Assembly (NCBI GenBank): GCA_045632305.1
Contig: JAZQWL010000008.1
Location: 1 to 29,334, forward strand
Length of the DNA: 29,334 bases
Direction of reading: 5' to 3'
Source: SVTX01 sp045632305
Lineage (GTDB): Bacteria > Bacillota > Clostridia > Oscillospirales > CAG-272
Part shown: positions 1-6,662 of the stretch, piece by piece
How the letters are laid out: each line of letters starts with the position of its first letter
Numbering within the stretch: position 1 is the first letter of the stretch
Notes under the pieces: model-generated
Told to the model about the DNA's origin: nothing
What the model saw: the letters and a program-made list of their open reading frames with translations, nothing else
Databases searched by the model: none
Program-made: the position numbers and the translations under genes

Positions 1-220
1 GAAAAAGAAGGTTAGGCAGGTGCATTTTAGTTTTATACTCATTTTCACTAACGTTTAGCACGTTTGAACGCAATTTTATAAACTCTTCGGAATAAATCTC
101 CGACACAACGTCCCCATCCATCATTGCTTCACAAAACGGAATGGCTATTCCACCATAATGGGACACAAAGTACTCGTTAAAATAGTCACCATTTGTTATA
201 TTTAGGATTTTTTCTTCCAT
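1..220 (-). CDS. DUF1835-like protein, 5' part only
   Basis: The minus strand reads open from an ATG at 220 to the window edge, giving 73 residues that start MEEKILNITNGDYFNEYF and continue with a GGIAIPFCEAMMDGD stretch. The ITNGD start, the GG-x-PFCEAMMDG segment and the spacing between them resemble the N-terminus of DUF1835 proteins, whose function is unknown. A GGGG purine run lies about 8 bases upstream of the ATG and a strong promoter sits at 259-287, so the start is well supported. The C-terminal part lies outside the window, so family membership is a recognition by eye. Confidence 0.6.
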   Translation of the reverse strand, partial: MEEKILNITNGDYFNEYFVSHYGGIAIPFCEAMMDGDVVSEIYSEEFIKLRSNVLNVSENEYKTKMHLPNLLF

Positions 221-258
221 ATATTTATCCCCACAAATTCTTATTTATCGGTGAGCTA

Positions 259-287
259 ATTATACCATATTTTTATGAACTTTTCAA
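259..287 (-). promoter_or_regulatory. sigma-A promoter of the DUF1835-like gene
   Basis: On the minus strand TTGAAA (282-287), a 17-base spacer and TATAAT (259-264), with TGG directly before the -10 (extended -10). The start codon at 220 follows by about 30 bases from the expected start site. Confidence 0.7.
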
Positions 288-304
288 CTGTTCATATATA
301 AAAC

Positions 305-330
305 GGCTGACGGAAATGAAACCGTCAGCC
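305..330 (-). terminator. hairpin, probable terminator
   Basis: GGCTGACGG (305-313) and CCGTCAGCC (322-330) form a perfect 9-bp stem with an 8-base loop. On the minus strand it is followed by GTTTTAT and lies just beyond the decayed small gene at 338-502. The plus side is also T-rich (ATTTTT), so it may work in both directions. Confidence 0.55.
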
Positions 331-337
331 ACAATTT

Positions 338-502
338 TTATACAAGACTCGTCTTTTTAAGCACCGCTTTGCTGATTGCGCCAAGATCGAACGCAAACAG
401 CGAGCCGCCAATCGACGCCTCGCTTACGCTGTTATTTATTCATTATTTTTTCACTGAGCTTGAGAATTTCAGCGCCATAAATTGCTGATCGTTTCTGTTC
501 AT
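338..502 (-). pseudogene. decayed small gene with two internal stop codons
   Basis: A GAGAGG ribosome binding site (511-516) lies 8 bases before an ATG at 502. The frame reads 19 codons (MNRNDQQFMALKF...), then TAA and TGA back to back, then continues in the same frame to a TAA at 338, ending ...SVSEASIGGSLFAFDLGAISKAV and a few more residues. It is 55 codons in all and is followed by a hairpin at 305-330. A good start, a coherent C-terminal part and a terminator suggest a small gene broken by nonsense changes. Alternatively the first 19 codons are a genuine micro-ORF. The family is not recognised. Confidence 0.35.
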
Positions 503-561
503 AATAATTACCTCTCTGTGTCCTCGTTGGGGGTGATTCATATTTGCTGAAATCTAAATAT

Positions 562-590
562 AAAAAGGGTGCCGCGTGATGCGACACCCC
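562..590 (-). terminator. intrinsic terminator of the 687-962 gene
   Basis: On the minus strand GGGTGTCGC and GCGGCACCC form a 9-bp stem with one G-T pair and a 5-base loop, followed by TTTTTATATTT. It lies about 100 bases past the stop codon at 687. Confidence 0.75.
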
Positions 591-686
591 AGTGAATTAA
601 AATCGGTTGACAGTCAAAAATAAAATCAAAACAGCAGATTTTAATTTTTTATAATTTTGAATATCAAATCACTTAAACTTATGATA

Positions 687-962
687 TCATTCCAACTCAT
701 CCCAAATATCTTTTAACATCTTACCATTGATAGAAAAATTTTCTATCAAATCGTATGGAGAAACGAATTCTCTAAATTCAAGATACCTATTTCGATTTTT
801 AATACGTTGAAACAAGTTGTCATTTTCATTATACTGGCTTATATAATAAGCAAATTTTTCTCCATTACATGAATATAACAAATAAATTTCATAATTATGA
901 TATTTAAAAAGAAATTCTTCATGATTTGTTAGGTATCTTTCGAGAAATTCGTTCCAATCCAT
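687..962 (-). CDS. hypothetical protein, 91 aa
   Basis: An acidic and aromatic-rich small protein beginning MDWNEFLERYLTNHEEF. I chose the ATG at 962 because GGAGG lies 8 bases upstream; a GTG at 977 in the same frame would overlap that ribosome binding site. No signal peptide or membrane segment is visible, so it is probably cytoplasmic. It is followed by a terminator at 562-590. Lower G+C than its neighbours and the lack of a recognisable family suggest an accessory gene. It may be a small immunity-type or SMI1-like protein, but nothing in the sequence proves this. Confidence 0.6.
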   Translation of the reverse strand: MDWNEFLERYLTNHEEFLFKYHNYEIYLLYSCNGEKFAYYISQYNENDNLFQRIKNRNRYLEFREFVSPYDLIENFSINGKMLKDIWDELE

Positions 963-991
963 ATTAAATGCCTCCACTTATCATTTTCCAG

Positions 992-1189
992 AGTGATGTT
1001 TTTGCTCACGCAAAAGTGATGTTATTCGCTTCGCTCATAATGATGTTGCTCCCGATGGTCGTAATGATGTGATGTTTGCCCATTACGCCGTCAGGCGTAA
1101 CATCACTTGCGAAGTAAACATCACTGCCGCAGCAACATCATTTGCCCGTAAGGGCAAACATCGTTCGGAGACCTGCTTTATCGCAGGTC
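992..1189. repeat. symmetric array of hairpins separated by TGATGTT / AACATCA linkers
   Basis: TGATGTT occurs at 994-1000, 1017-1023, 1041-1047 and 1070-1076. Its reverse complement AACATCA occurs at 1099-1105, 1117-1123 and 1134-1140, with AACATCG at 1157-1163, so the array is a large palindrome. Between the linkers lie different perfect small hairpins: TTTGC-TCAC-GCAAA (1001-1014), TTACGCC-GTCA-GGCGTAA (1083-1100), TTTGCCC-GTAA-GGGCAAA (1141-1158) and GACCTGC-6-GCAGGTC (1170-1189). It sits between two minus-strand genes, in the 3' flank of the Sel1 gene. No ORF or T-tract is convincing here. It differs from CRISPR because both linkers and spacers are very short and the array inverts in the middle. 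Confidence 0.75.
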
Positions 1190-1214
1190 GCCGTTAGTAG
1201 CTCCCTTTTTGTTT

Positions 1215-3224
1215 TTATTTCATTTCTTTTTCAAAAATTGCAATATATCTCTTTCCTGCGTCTACATGGCCAGCGTTTGCTGCCTTTTTGTAGTAAATGA
1301 GAGCTTCGCGGAGATTCTTCGTGCCCGTTACACAGCCCTCCTCACAGCAAAGACCGTAGCTGTAAGCGGCGTTGGCGTTGCCCTTATCTGCCGCCATTTT
1401 AAGCCACCTTGCGGCTTCGACGTTATTTTCAACCGTGCCCTTTCCGTGGCGCAGGCACCAGCCGTAGCTATACATCGCGCTTGTGTTTCCAAGCTCGGAC
1501 GCTATCTTGTAGCATCTTACCGCTGCCGCCTCATCCTTTTTGAATACTCCCGAGACACCTGAAAAATAGCAGTTGCCGAGTTTATTGAGCGCAAACGAGA
1601 TCTCGCTCTTCGAAATACCCTCTTCGCTCTCGTCAAGCTCGTAGCTTGTGGGCAATTTTACGTCACCGTAGAGCTTTACAAGCTTTGATATTTGTATCTG
1701 CGCGGGGAGATAGCCGATCGACGCTGAATTTGCTATGTAATTGAGCGCCTCAATACAGTTTCTCTGCGAGCGGTTGATCGTAAGCTTGAGCTTGCCGAGC
1801 TTGTATTTTGCCTTTGTTTTAGAAAGATAATCCCTTTTAAGAATACTGTTTTTACGATCGAGCGAAATATATTCGGGGAAGAGCTGGTTTACTTCGAGCG
1901 TTATTGTCTTCATATACCAATTCACCGCCTCGGACACGCTTCCCTGCTTATCGACAAGTACGCCGAAAAGGTAGGTTGCGGAGGTGTGGTCCTTTTTCGC
2001 GCCGCGCGAGATGAACATCTGCGCGTTATGGAAGCCCGCGGACGCGCCGATTCCCTCCATAATGCATCTGCCTATATTGTATAAGCCCTCTACGTTGTCC
2101 TTATCCGCCGCCTTTTTGTACTCCTTTACGGCGGTGACATAGTCGGTATTTGTACCAAATCCGTTCTCAAGGCATTCCGCTACGGCAACATGTCCCCAGC
2201 TGTTACCAAGCTCTGCGGATTTCGTATAGCAATCGAACGCAAGCTCAAGATCCTTCTGACAACCGATTCCGTAAAAATAGCATTCGCCAAGTGAGAAAAG
2301 CGCATCGGCATGATTTTCGTTCGCACTCTCGAGAAAATAATCAAAGCCGCGCGTTTTATCTATATCAACGCCTCGCCCTTTCATATACGCAATGCCGAGC
2401 TTATAGAGCGCGACACTGTTCGCGTCCGTACCGAGGAGGGATCTGTATATTTTTGTCGCCTCGCGGTGATTTTTTACCGTTCCGACGCCCTCGGTGAAGC
2501 ATTCCGCCATTTTCAGCTTTGCCTCGGTATTTCCGTGCTTTGCGGCAAGAGAATAGAAATTGAAGCCCTCGTGAACGTCGCGCTTGATCCCCCTGCCCTC
2601 GATGAGCATGTCACCCACGATGAGCATAGCAAGGTTGTGTCCAAGCTCTGCGGCGAGCTTATAATATCTGAATGCCTCGGGGATGCTCTTTTCAACAAGA
2701 TTTCCCTCCTCATAGCAATCCGCAAGCAAAAGGCACGCGATATCAAGATCGCAGTCTGCCGCCTTTTTATAATAATAGATCGCAAGATCTCCGTCCGATT
2801 CGACTCCGAGGCCGTACTGATAGCAGATACCTATTCTGCAGCACGCCTTGATGCTTCCTTTTTCGTACGCTTTTGTGAAGCATTCAAATGCCGCGCGGGC
2901 GTCCTTTTCAACGCCGTGACCGTGAAGATAGCAGCCGCCGAGGTTGTTTATAGCGTCGGCATAATCCTGCTCTGCGGCAATTTTGTAGGTTTTTGCCGCT
3001 TTGACGAGATCGACCTCGCATCCGAATCCGTATTCGTAGCACATGCCGAGATAATAAGTACAGTCAAGGTCTCCGTCACCGCTTCCGCGCGCAAAGCAAA
3101 GGAAGGCGTTAACCTTGTCACTTTCGTCCTGCGCCTCAAAAAGAAATCTCGTTCCCTCCGAGAAGGTGGAGCTGTATTTTTTGTTATTATTCAATTCGGC
3201 ATTGTTTTTCAAAAAATTATTCAT
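1215..3224 (-). CDS. Sel1-repeat (SLR) protein, 669 aa
   Basis: Almost the whole protein is a solenoid of about 36-residue Sel1-like repeats, each with the pattern A-x2-LG-x-CY-x-G-G followed by A-x2-YYKKAA (for example LGMCYEYGFGC then AAKTYKIAAEQ). About ten or eleven repeats run from residue 40 to 400; a degenerate segment lies near 410-510, then about three more repeats reach the C-terminus. There is no signal peptide or membrane helix, so it is probably cytosolic. SLR proteins act as protein-protein scaffolds; the partner cannot be inferred. The ATG has a GGGG ribosome binding site and an excellent promoter at 3329-3357. It diverges from zapA. It is distinctly longer than most SLR proteins. 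Confidence 0.85.
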   Translation of the reverse strand: MNNFLKNNAELNNNKKYSSTFSEGTRFLFEAQDESDKVNAFLCFARGSGDGDLDCTYYLGMCYEYGFGCEVDLVKAAKTYKIAAEQDYADAINNLGGCYLHGHGVEKDARAAFECFTKAYEKGSIKACCRIGICYQYGLGVESDGDLAIYYYKKAADCDLDIACLLLADCYEEGNLVEKSIPEAFRYYKLAAELGHNLAMLIVGDMLIEGRGIKRDVHEGFNFYSLAAKHGNTEAKLKMAECFTEGVGTVKNHREATKIYRSLLGTDANSVALYKLGIAYMKGRGVDIDKTRGFDYFLESANENHADALFSLGECYFYGIGCQKDLELAFDCYTKSAELGNSWGHVAVAECLENGFGTNTDYVTAVKEYKKAADKDNVEGLYNIGRCIMEGIGASAGFHNAQMFISRGAKKDHTSATYLFGVLVDKQGSVSEAVNWYMKTITLEVNQLFPEYISLDRKNSILKRDYLSKTKAKYKLGKLKLTINRSQRNCIEALNYIANSASIGYLPAQIQISKLVKLYGDVKLPTSYELDESEEGISKSEISFALNKLGNCYFSGVSGVFKKDEAAAVRCYKIASELGNTSAMYSYGWCLRHGKGTVENNVEAARWLKMAADKGNANAAYSYGLCCEEGCVTGTKNLREALIYYKKAANAGHVDAGKRYIAIFEKEMK

Positions 3225-3273
3225 AAAATACCCCGAATACGTAAAAAAATTTATATTTTTTCTAAAAAAGGAC

Positions 3274-3302
3274 TTTAAAAATTTTAAGTTTTGTATTATA
3301 AT
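3274..3302 (+). promoter_or_regulatory. possible promoter of zapA / U32
   Basis: TTTAAA (3274-3279), 17 bases, then TATAAT (3297-3302). The -35 is poor, and the assignment rests mainly on the -10 and on the need for a promoter before 3398. Confidence 0.35.
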
Positions 3303-3328
3303 ATAATAGAAGAGTTGTATTTATATTA

Positions 3329-3357
3329 ATTATACAACAACAAAACGGATTTTGCAA
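3329..3357 (-). promoter_or_regulatory. sigma-A promoter of the Sel1-repeat gene
   Basis: On the minus strand TTGCAA (3352-3357), a 17-base spacer and TATAAT (3329-3334). It gives a leader of roughly 100 bases before the ATG at 3224. It faces the weaker plus-strand promoter at 3274-3302, so the two expected start sites nearly coincide. Confidence 0.7.
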
Positions 3358-3397
3358 GTAAATTTTAAGTCAAAACATATAAAACGGAGGAATAGTT

Positions 3398-3865
3398 ATG
3401 AAGCAGAAGTACACACTCCTTATTGCTGATATGGAGATCAGCGTAATTACGGACGAGCCCCAGGAATCGGTTGAATATATCGTGGGAATTCTTGATAGAA
3501 AGATGAGAGAGATCACACTCAAGAGCAAGAGATGCTCCAAGAATGAAGCTGCCCTTCTTTGCGCGCTTGATTTCTGCGCGGAAAAGATCCAGATGAAGGA
3601 AAGAGCTGAGATCCTTGAAACACAGCTTGAGGAGGCGCTCTCCGACGTTGAAAATCTCAAGGAAAAGATCGAGCTTCTCAACGCAAATATTGACCGTCTC
3701 GAAAGAGAAAACCGCCGCCTCGAGGACAAGGCATGCGGTGCGAATGACGAGGTGACATCCGAGGCAGCTCCCGCAGAAGAGGAAAAGCCCGCAGAAGAAA
3801 AGAAGAATCCTTCCCGCAATCGCGTGGGCTCGATGTTCGATCTTCTCACGTTCAGCGATATCTGA
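3398..3865 (+). CDS. zapA: cell division protein ZapA-like
   Basis: A 155-residue protein. Residues 1-60 match the ZapA head (short beta hairpin then VEYIVGILDRKMREI), and residues 60-118 form a charged coiled coil with heptad leucines. A flexible Ala/Glu/Pro-rich tail follows and ends in a hydrophobic MFDLLTF patch. ZapA binds FtsZ and bundles protofilaments at the division ring. The tail makes this protein longer than the roughly 85-110 residues common in the family. The ribosome binding site is CGGAGG, 7 bases before the ATG. The stop is one base from the start of the U32 gene, which indicates translational coupling. Confidence 0.8.
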   Translation: MKQKYTLLIADMEISVITDEPQESVEYIVGILDRKMREITLKSKRCSKNEAALLCALDFCAEKIQMKERAEILETQLEEALSDVENLKEKIELLNANIDRLERENRRLEDKACGANDEVTSEAAPAEEEKPAEEKKNPSRNRVGSMFDLLTFSDI

Positions 3866-3866
3866 T

Positions 3867-5900
3867 ATGAATAATAGAAAATTGCCGGAGCTTCTGTGCC
3901 CTGCGGGTAGCCGCGAGGCGCTGTTTGCGGCGATTGAGGGAGGTGCCGATGCCGTGTATATGGGCGGCACCTCCTTTAATGCGCGTATAAACGCAAAAAA
4001 CTTCACTGCCGACGATATGAGAGAATGCGCCGAGATTTCTCACAAGTACGGCGTCAAGCTCTATCAGACACTTAATATTCAGATTTATGACAAGGAAACC
4101 GACGCATTTATCCGTGACGCGTACCGTTCCGCCGAGTGCGGAATCGACGCCTTTATCGTAGCGGATATGGGCGCGGCGTCATTACTTAAAAAATATATTC
4201 CCGAGATGCCGCTTCACGCAAGCACGCAGATGTCTGCGCATAACAAGGATGCGGGATATACTTTGCAGAAGCTCGGTTTTGAGCGGCTTGTTCCCGCGCG
4301 CGAATTGTCGCTCGATGATATAAAGACCATGGTGCGAGAAAATCCGCTTGAGGTCGAAATTTTCGTTCACGGCGCGCTTTGCGTATCTCATTCGGGTCAA
4401 TGCCTCTTCTCCTCCCTCGTTGGCGGCAGAAGCGGAAATCGCGGCGTTTGCGCCCAGCCCTGCCGACTTCCTTACACTTGTGACGGCAAGAACGGATATC
4501 CGCTTTCCCTGAAGGATCTGTCGCTTGCAGGACACGTTCGGGAGATAATTGACAGCGGCGTTCACTCCCTTAAAATCGAGGGCAGAATGAAAGCGCCCGA
4601 ATACGTTCTCCGCGTTGCAAAGATCTGGCGATCCCTTCTCGACGAGGGCAGAGATGCCAACACCGATGATATCGCATCGCTCGAGGAAGCATTCTCCCGA
4701 GGCGGCTTTACCGACGGTTATTTTACGGGTAACGTCGGCAAAAAAATGCTCGGCGTCCGCTCGGATCGCGACAAGCAGATAAGTCGCGAGATGGACAAGT
4801 TTGAGGGCATTACACGGAAATTACCCATTGATATGTCGGTCAAGATCAAGAGAGGTCAGCCGATCTCGCTTGTGATTTTAGGCAAAAACGGTACGGGTAC
4901 TGCTACGGGCGAGATCCCTATGGAGGCGCAGAATTCACCTGCGAGCCGCGAGAGCGTTATCCGCTCACTCGGAAAGCTTGGAAACACGCCCTACTCACTT
5001 GCAAATACTGAAATTGATCTCGATGACGGACTTATGGTGCCTGTTTCATGGCTCAACAATCTCCGCCGCGATGCGATCGCGGATTTTGAGAGCGGTATCG
5101 AGCTTGTTCCCCATAAGCCCGAAGGAGCTCTTCCCGAAAAAATTCAAATTTCAAGCCCGAAGGATAAGCAATCAAGGAAGAAATCCGCAAGATTCCTTTT
5201 CCCCGAGCAGATAACCGATAAGGCAAAGGAATATTTCGACAGAATTTATCTTCCCTTGAACAAATATACGCCCGATGCCGACGGCTTTTATATGCCTCCT
5301 GTGGTGTTTGATTCTGAAAAGGATGAGGTGCTCTCGCTTATAAACAAGGCGATCTTGGACGGTGCTAAGAGCGTGATCATTTCAAATATCGGACAGATAA
5401 ATTGGTTTGACGGATATGATATCGAGCTTGTTGCCGATTACCGATTCAATATTATGAATAATATTCACGCATCGGAAATGGAAAAGCTGGGACTTTGTGA
5501 ATACATTCTCTCCCCCGAGCTTACGATTCCGCAGATACGCGATATTTCGGGTAACAGAGGCGTTATCGTATACGGCAGAATTCCTCTTATGACGCTTGAA
5601 AAGTGTATTATACGCGATAATTTCGGCTGTGATGCGTGCGATAAGAACTGTCCTTCAAAAATCACTTCGATTTGTGATAGGCGCGGATATGTTTTCCCCG
5701 TCGCGCGTGAATTTGAGCATAGAAATATCGTGTTCAACAGTCAGAAGACCTGCATGTCGGACAGACCCATTGAATTGCAGAAGGCAAATATTACAAATCA
5801 GCATTTTATATTTACCACCGAGACCGCAAAAGAGGTTGACGAGGTTATTTTCGCTTACAAAAATCATACCCCGCTCGACGAGGCGGTAAGAAGAATATAA
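3867..5900 (+). CDS. U32 family peptidase-like protein (DUF3656-type)
   Basis: A 677-residue protein. It starts LPELLCPAGSREALFAAIEGGADAVY-like (TIM-barrel first strand) and carries the U32 signature near residues 164-182: E-x-FVHG-ALC-x6-GQC-LFS. Cysteines 172, 179, 195 and 199 fall where U32 enzymes are known to hold an iron-sulfur cluster; a second Cys set (GCDACDKNC, near residue 590) lies in the C-terminal part. The family includes collagenase-like proteins and tRNA/rRNA/ubiquinone hydroxylation factors (TrhP, RlhA, UbiU/V), so an RNA-modification role is as likely as proteolysis. It overlaps functionally with the upstream zapA only by coupling (1-base gap). Its last nine codons are duplicated at 6605-6628. 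Confidence 0.88.
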   Translation: MNNRKLPELLCPAGSREALFAAIEGGADAVYMGGTSFNARINAKNFTADDMRECAEISHKYGVKLYQTLNIQIYDKETDAFIRDAYRSAECGIDAFIVADMGAASLLKKYIPEMPLHASTQMSAHNKDAGYTLQKLGFERLVPARELSLDDIKTMVRENPLEVEIFVHGALCVSHSGQCLFSSLVGGRSGNRGVCAQPCRLPYTCDGKNGYPLSLKDLSLAGHVREIIDSGVHSLKIEGRMKAPEYVLRVAKIWRSLLDEGRDANTDDIASLEEAFSRGGFTDGYFTGNVGKKMLGVRSDRDKQISREMDKFEGITRKLPIDMSVKIKRGQPISLVILGKNGTGTATGEIPMEAQNSPASRESVIRSLGKLGNTPYSLANTEIDLDDGLMVPVSWLNNLRRDAIADFESGIELVPHKPEGALPEKIQISSPKDKQSRKKSARFLFPEQITDKAKEYFDRIYLPLNKYTPDADGFYMPPVVFDSEKDEVLSLINKAILDGAKSVIISNIGQINWFDGYDIELVADYRFNIMNNIHASEMEKLGLCEYILSPELTIPQIRDISGNRGVIVYGRIPLMTLEKCIIRDNFGCDACDKNCPSKITSICDRRGYVFPVAREFEHRNIVFNSQKTCMSDRPIELQKANITNQHFIFTTETAKEVDEVIFAYKNHTPLDEAVRRI

Positions 5901-5903
5901 AAA
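5877..5903 (+). repeat. left copy of a 27-bp direct repeat (3' end of the U32 gene)
   Basis: These 27 bases, from GACGAGGCGG through the TAA stop and an A-run, recur exactly at 6605-6631, 728 bp downstream. The two copies bracket the SLOG and RHH genes. Confidence 0.9.
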
Positions 5904-5904
5904 A

Positions 5905-5929
5905 TCCCACCTATACGGTGGGGTTTTTT
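5905..5929. terminator. bidirectional terminator between U32 and SLOG genes
   Basis: CCCACC (5906-5911) and GGTGGG (5917-5922) form a 6-bp stem extended by a T-G pair. It is followed by TTTTTT on the plus strand and by ATTTTTT on the minus strand. It serves two convergent genes. Confidence 0.75.
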
Positions 5930-5943
5930 GAGTTGGATTTGTT

Positions 5944-6273
5944 TTATTGAATTATGAAAATATCACAGTTCTTATTTATCTTTTCAGCATATTCAATCGT
6001 ATGCTTTGTCCCCTTGGATTTTCCATCCCAAAACGCGATCACCTTGTCTGCGTAATCGACAATTTGCTTGTTTCTGATGATCGGAGCTGCTTTTCCGTAT
6101 TTTTCGTATTCGGGCAAAAATTCTGTCAGCTTGATACCGCGCTTCTTTGCAAATTCTGCCGCGAGGGTGTCAATTCCGCGCGCGCCGCCGGAAACGATCT
6201 CATCATTGTCTGTGACGTATTCGTTCAAATCAATACTTTTTATGCTTCTTGAACCGATAATTGCTATTTTCAT
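5944..6273 (-). CDS. SLOG / DUF2493-type Rossmann protein, 109 aa
   Basis: The protein begins MKIAIIGSRSI, has IVSGGARGIDTLAAEFA at about residues 26-42, then KAAPIIRNKQIVDYADKVIAFWDGKSKGT. This is the nucleotide-binding fold of the SLOG superfamily (DprA/SMF, YpsA, DUF2493), with the GS-R and SGGA-GID loops intact. Known relatives bind nucleotides or DNA ends; many SLOG proteins of this compact type sit in mobile elements or defence contexts. The ATG has an AAGGAGG ribosome binding site. It diverges from the RHH gene at 6381, and an extended -10 lies at 6321-6330. Its specific ligand is unknown. Confidence 0.75.
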   Translation of the reverse strand: MKIAIIGSRSIKSIDLNEYVTDNDEIVSGGARGIDTLAAEFAKKRGIKLTEFLPEYEKYGKAAPIIRNKQIVDYADKVIAFWDGKSKGTKHTIEYAEKINKNCDIFIIQ

Positions 6274-6320
6274 AATGCCTCCTTAAAAAAATGTACACTT
6301 ATTTTGAGTATACTAACACT

Positions 6321-6330
6321 ATTATAACAT
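6321..6330 (-). promoter_or_regulatory. extended -10 promoter of the SLOG gene
   Basis: On the minus strand ATGTTATAAT, that is TGn followed by a perfect TATAAT (6321-6326). The -35 position (6344-6349, TATATT) is weak. The start codon at 6273 is about 40 bases beyond the expected start site. Confidence 0.5.
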
Positions 6331-6348
6331 AAAATTATCTTAAAATAT

Positions 6349-6361
6349 ACTTAAATTAAGT
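6349..6361. promoter_or_regulatory. palindrome upstream of the RHH gene, possible operator
   Basis: ACTTAA-A-TTAAGT is a perfect 6-1-6 inverted repeat ending 19 bases before the RHH start codon. A second site, AGTATACT (6307-6314), shares TATACT with 6346-6351. Ribbon-helix-helix regulators commonly bind such short repeated half-sites to control their own operon; here this is inference from position. Confidence 0.35.
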
Positions 6362-6380
6362 TTATTTAGGAGAAATTTTT

Positions 6381-6572
6381 ATGAGAAACAAAAATAACAA
6401 GCATTTAGGTATTGAAATCGACCCCGAGCTTCATTATAAATTACATTATATCTCTAAATATTACGGCAGATCCGCAAACGGACAGATTCTTTATCTTATA
6501 AGACAGGAGATAAAAGAGTTTGAAAAGATGGACGGAGAGATTGTTGTGCCAAAAGCAGAAGATAAAAAGTAA
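6381..6572 (+). CDS. ribbon-helix-helix (Arc-like) DNA-binding protein, 63 aa
   Basis: The sequence LGIEIDPELHYKLHYISKYYGRSANGQILYLIRQEIKEFEK has the layout of an Arc/MetJ-type fold: a short strand (residues 8-14), helix A (15-26), a GRSANGQI turn and helix B. This fold makes DNA-binding dimers and is typical of antitoxins and small transcription regulators. The ribosome binding site TAGGAG is 8 bases before the ATG. It diverges from the SLOG gene and has a palindrome just upstream. It is not next to a recognisable RelE- or PemK-like toxin, so a classical toxin-antitoxin pair is not shown. Confidence 0.75.
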   Translation: MRNKNNKHLGIEIDPELHYKLHYISKYYGRSANGQILYLIRQEIKEFEKMDGEIVVPKAEDKK

Positions 6573-6580
6573 GGATTTTT

Positions 6581-6628
6581 ATGAAAAGCTTATCTATAAG
6601 AATTGACGAGGCGGTAAGAAGAATATAA
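6581..6628 (+). pseudogene. truncated second RHH-like reading frame fused to the U32 3' end
   Basis: Following an AAGGA box, an ATG at 6581 opens the 15-codon frame MKSLSIRIDEAVRRI. MKSLSIRID resembles the first strand of a ribbon-helix-helix protein. From the aspartate on, codons and stop are identical to the last codons of the U32 gene because the 27-bp repeat starts there. This looks like the junction of a recombination event that cut an RHH gene after about eight codons. It may or may not be translated. Confidence 0.45.
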
Positions 6629-6631
6629 AAA
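6605..6631 (+). repeat. right copy of the 27-bp direct repeat
   Basis: Exact copy of 5877-5903. It is followed by a different terminator (6628-6657) from that after the U32 gene, which is possibly the original U32 terminator before insertion. Confidence 0.9.
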
Positions 6632-6657
6632 CACGGAGTCTTTCGACTCCGTGTTTT
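6628..6657. terminator. strong bidirectional terminator
   Basis: A perfect 13-bp stem, AAAACACGGAGTC (6628-6640) with GACTCCGTGTTTT (6645-6657), and a TTTC loop. On the plus strand it ends in a T-rich run; on the minus strand TTTT plus TATATT follows. It ends the convergent DUF4091 gene at 6663. Confidence 0.85.
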
Positions 6658-6662
6658 ATTTT

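Noticed and set aside
992..1189. CRISPR array
   Set aside because: The constant part is only 7 bases, the intervening segments are self-complementary and of uneven length, the orientation inverts mid-array, and no cas genes are near.
3352..3381. Plus-strand promoter TTGCAA-18-CATATA before zapA
   Set aside because: The expected start site would fall within the ribosome binding site, leaving no room for a leader. TTGCAA is palindromic and serves the minus-strand promoter.
6381..6572. Classical type II toxin-antitoxin pair
   Set aside because: No RelE-, PemK-, HicA- or PIN-type toxin is adjacent; the neighbour is a SLOG protein.
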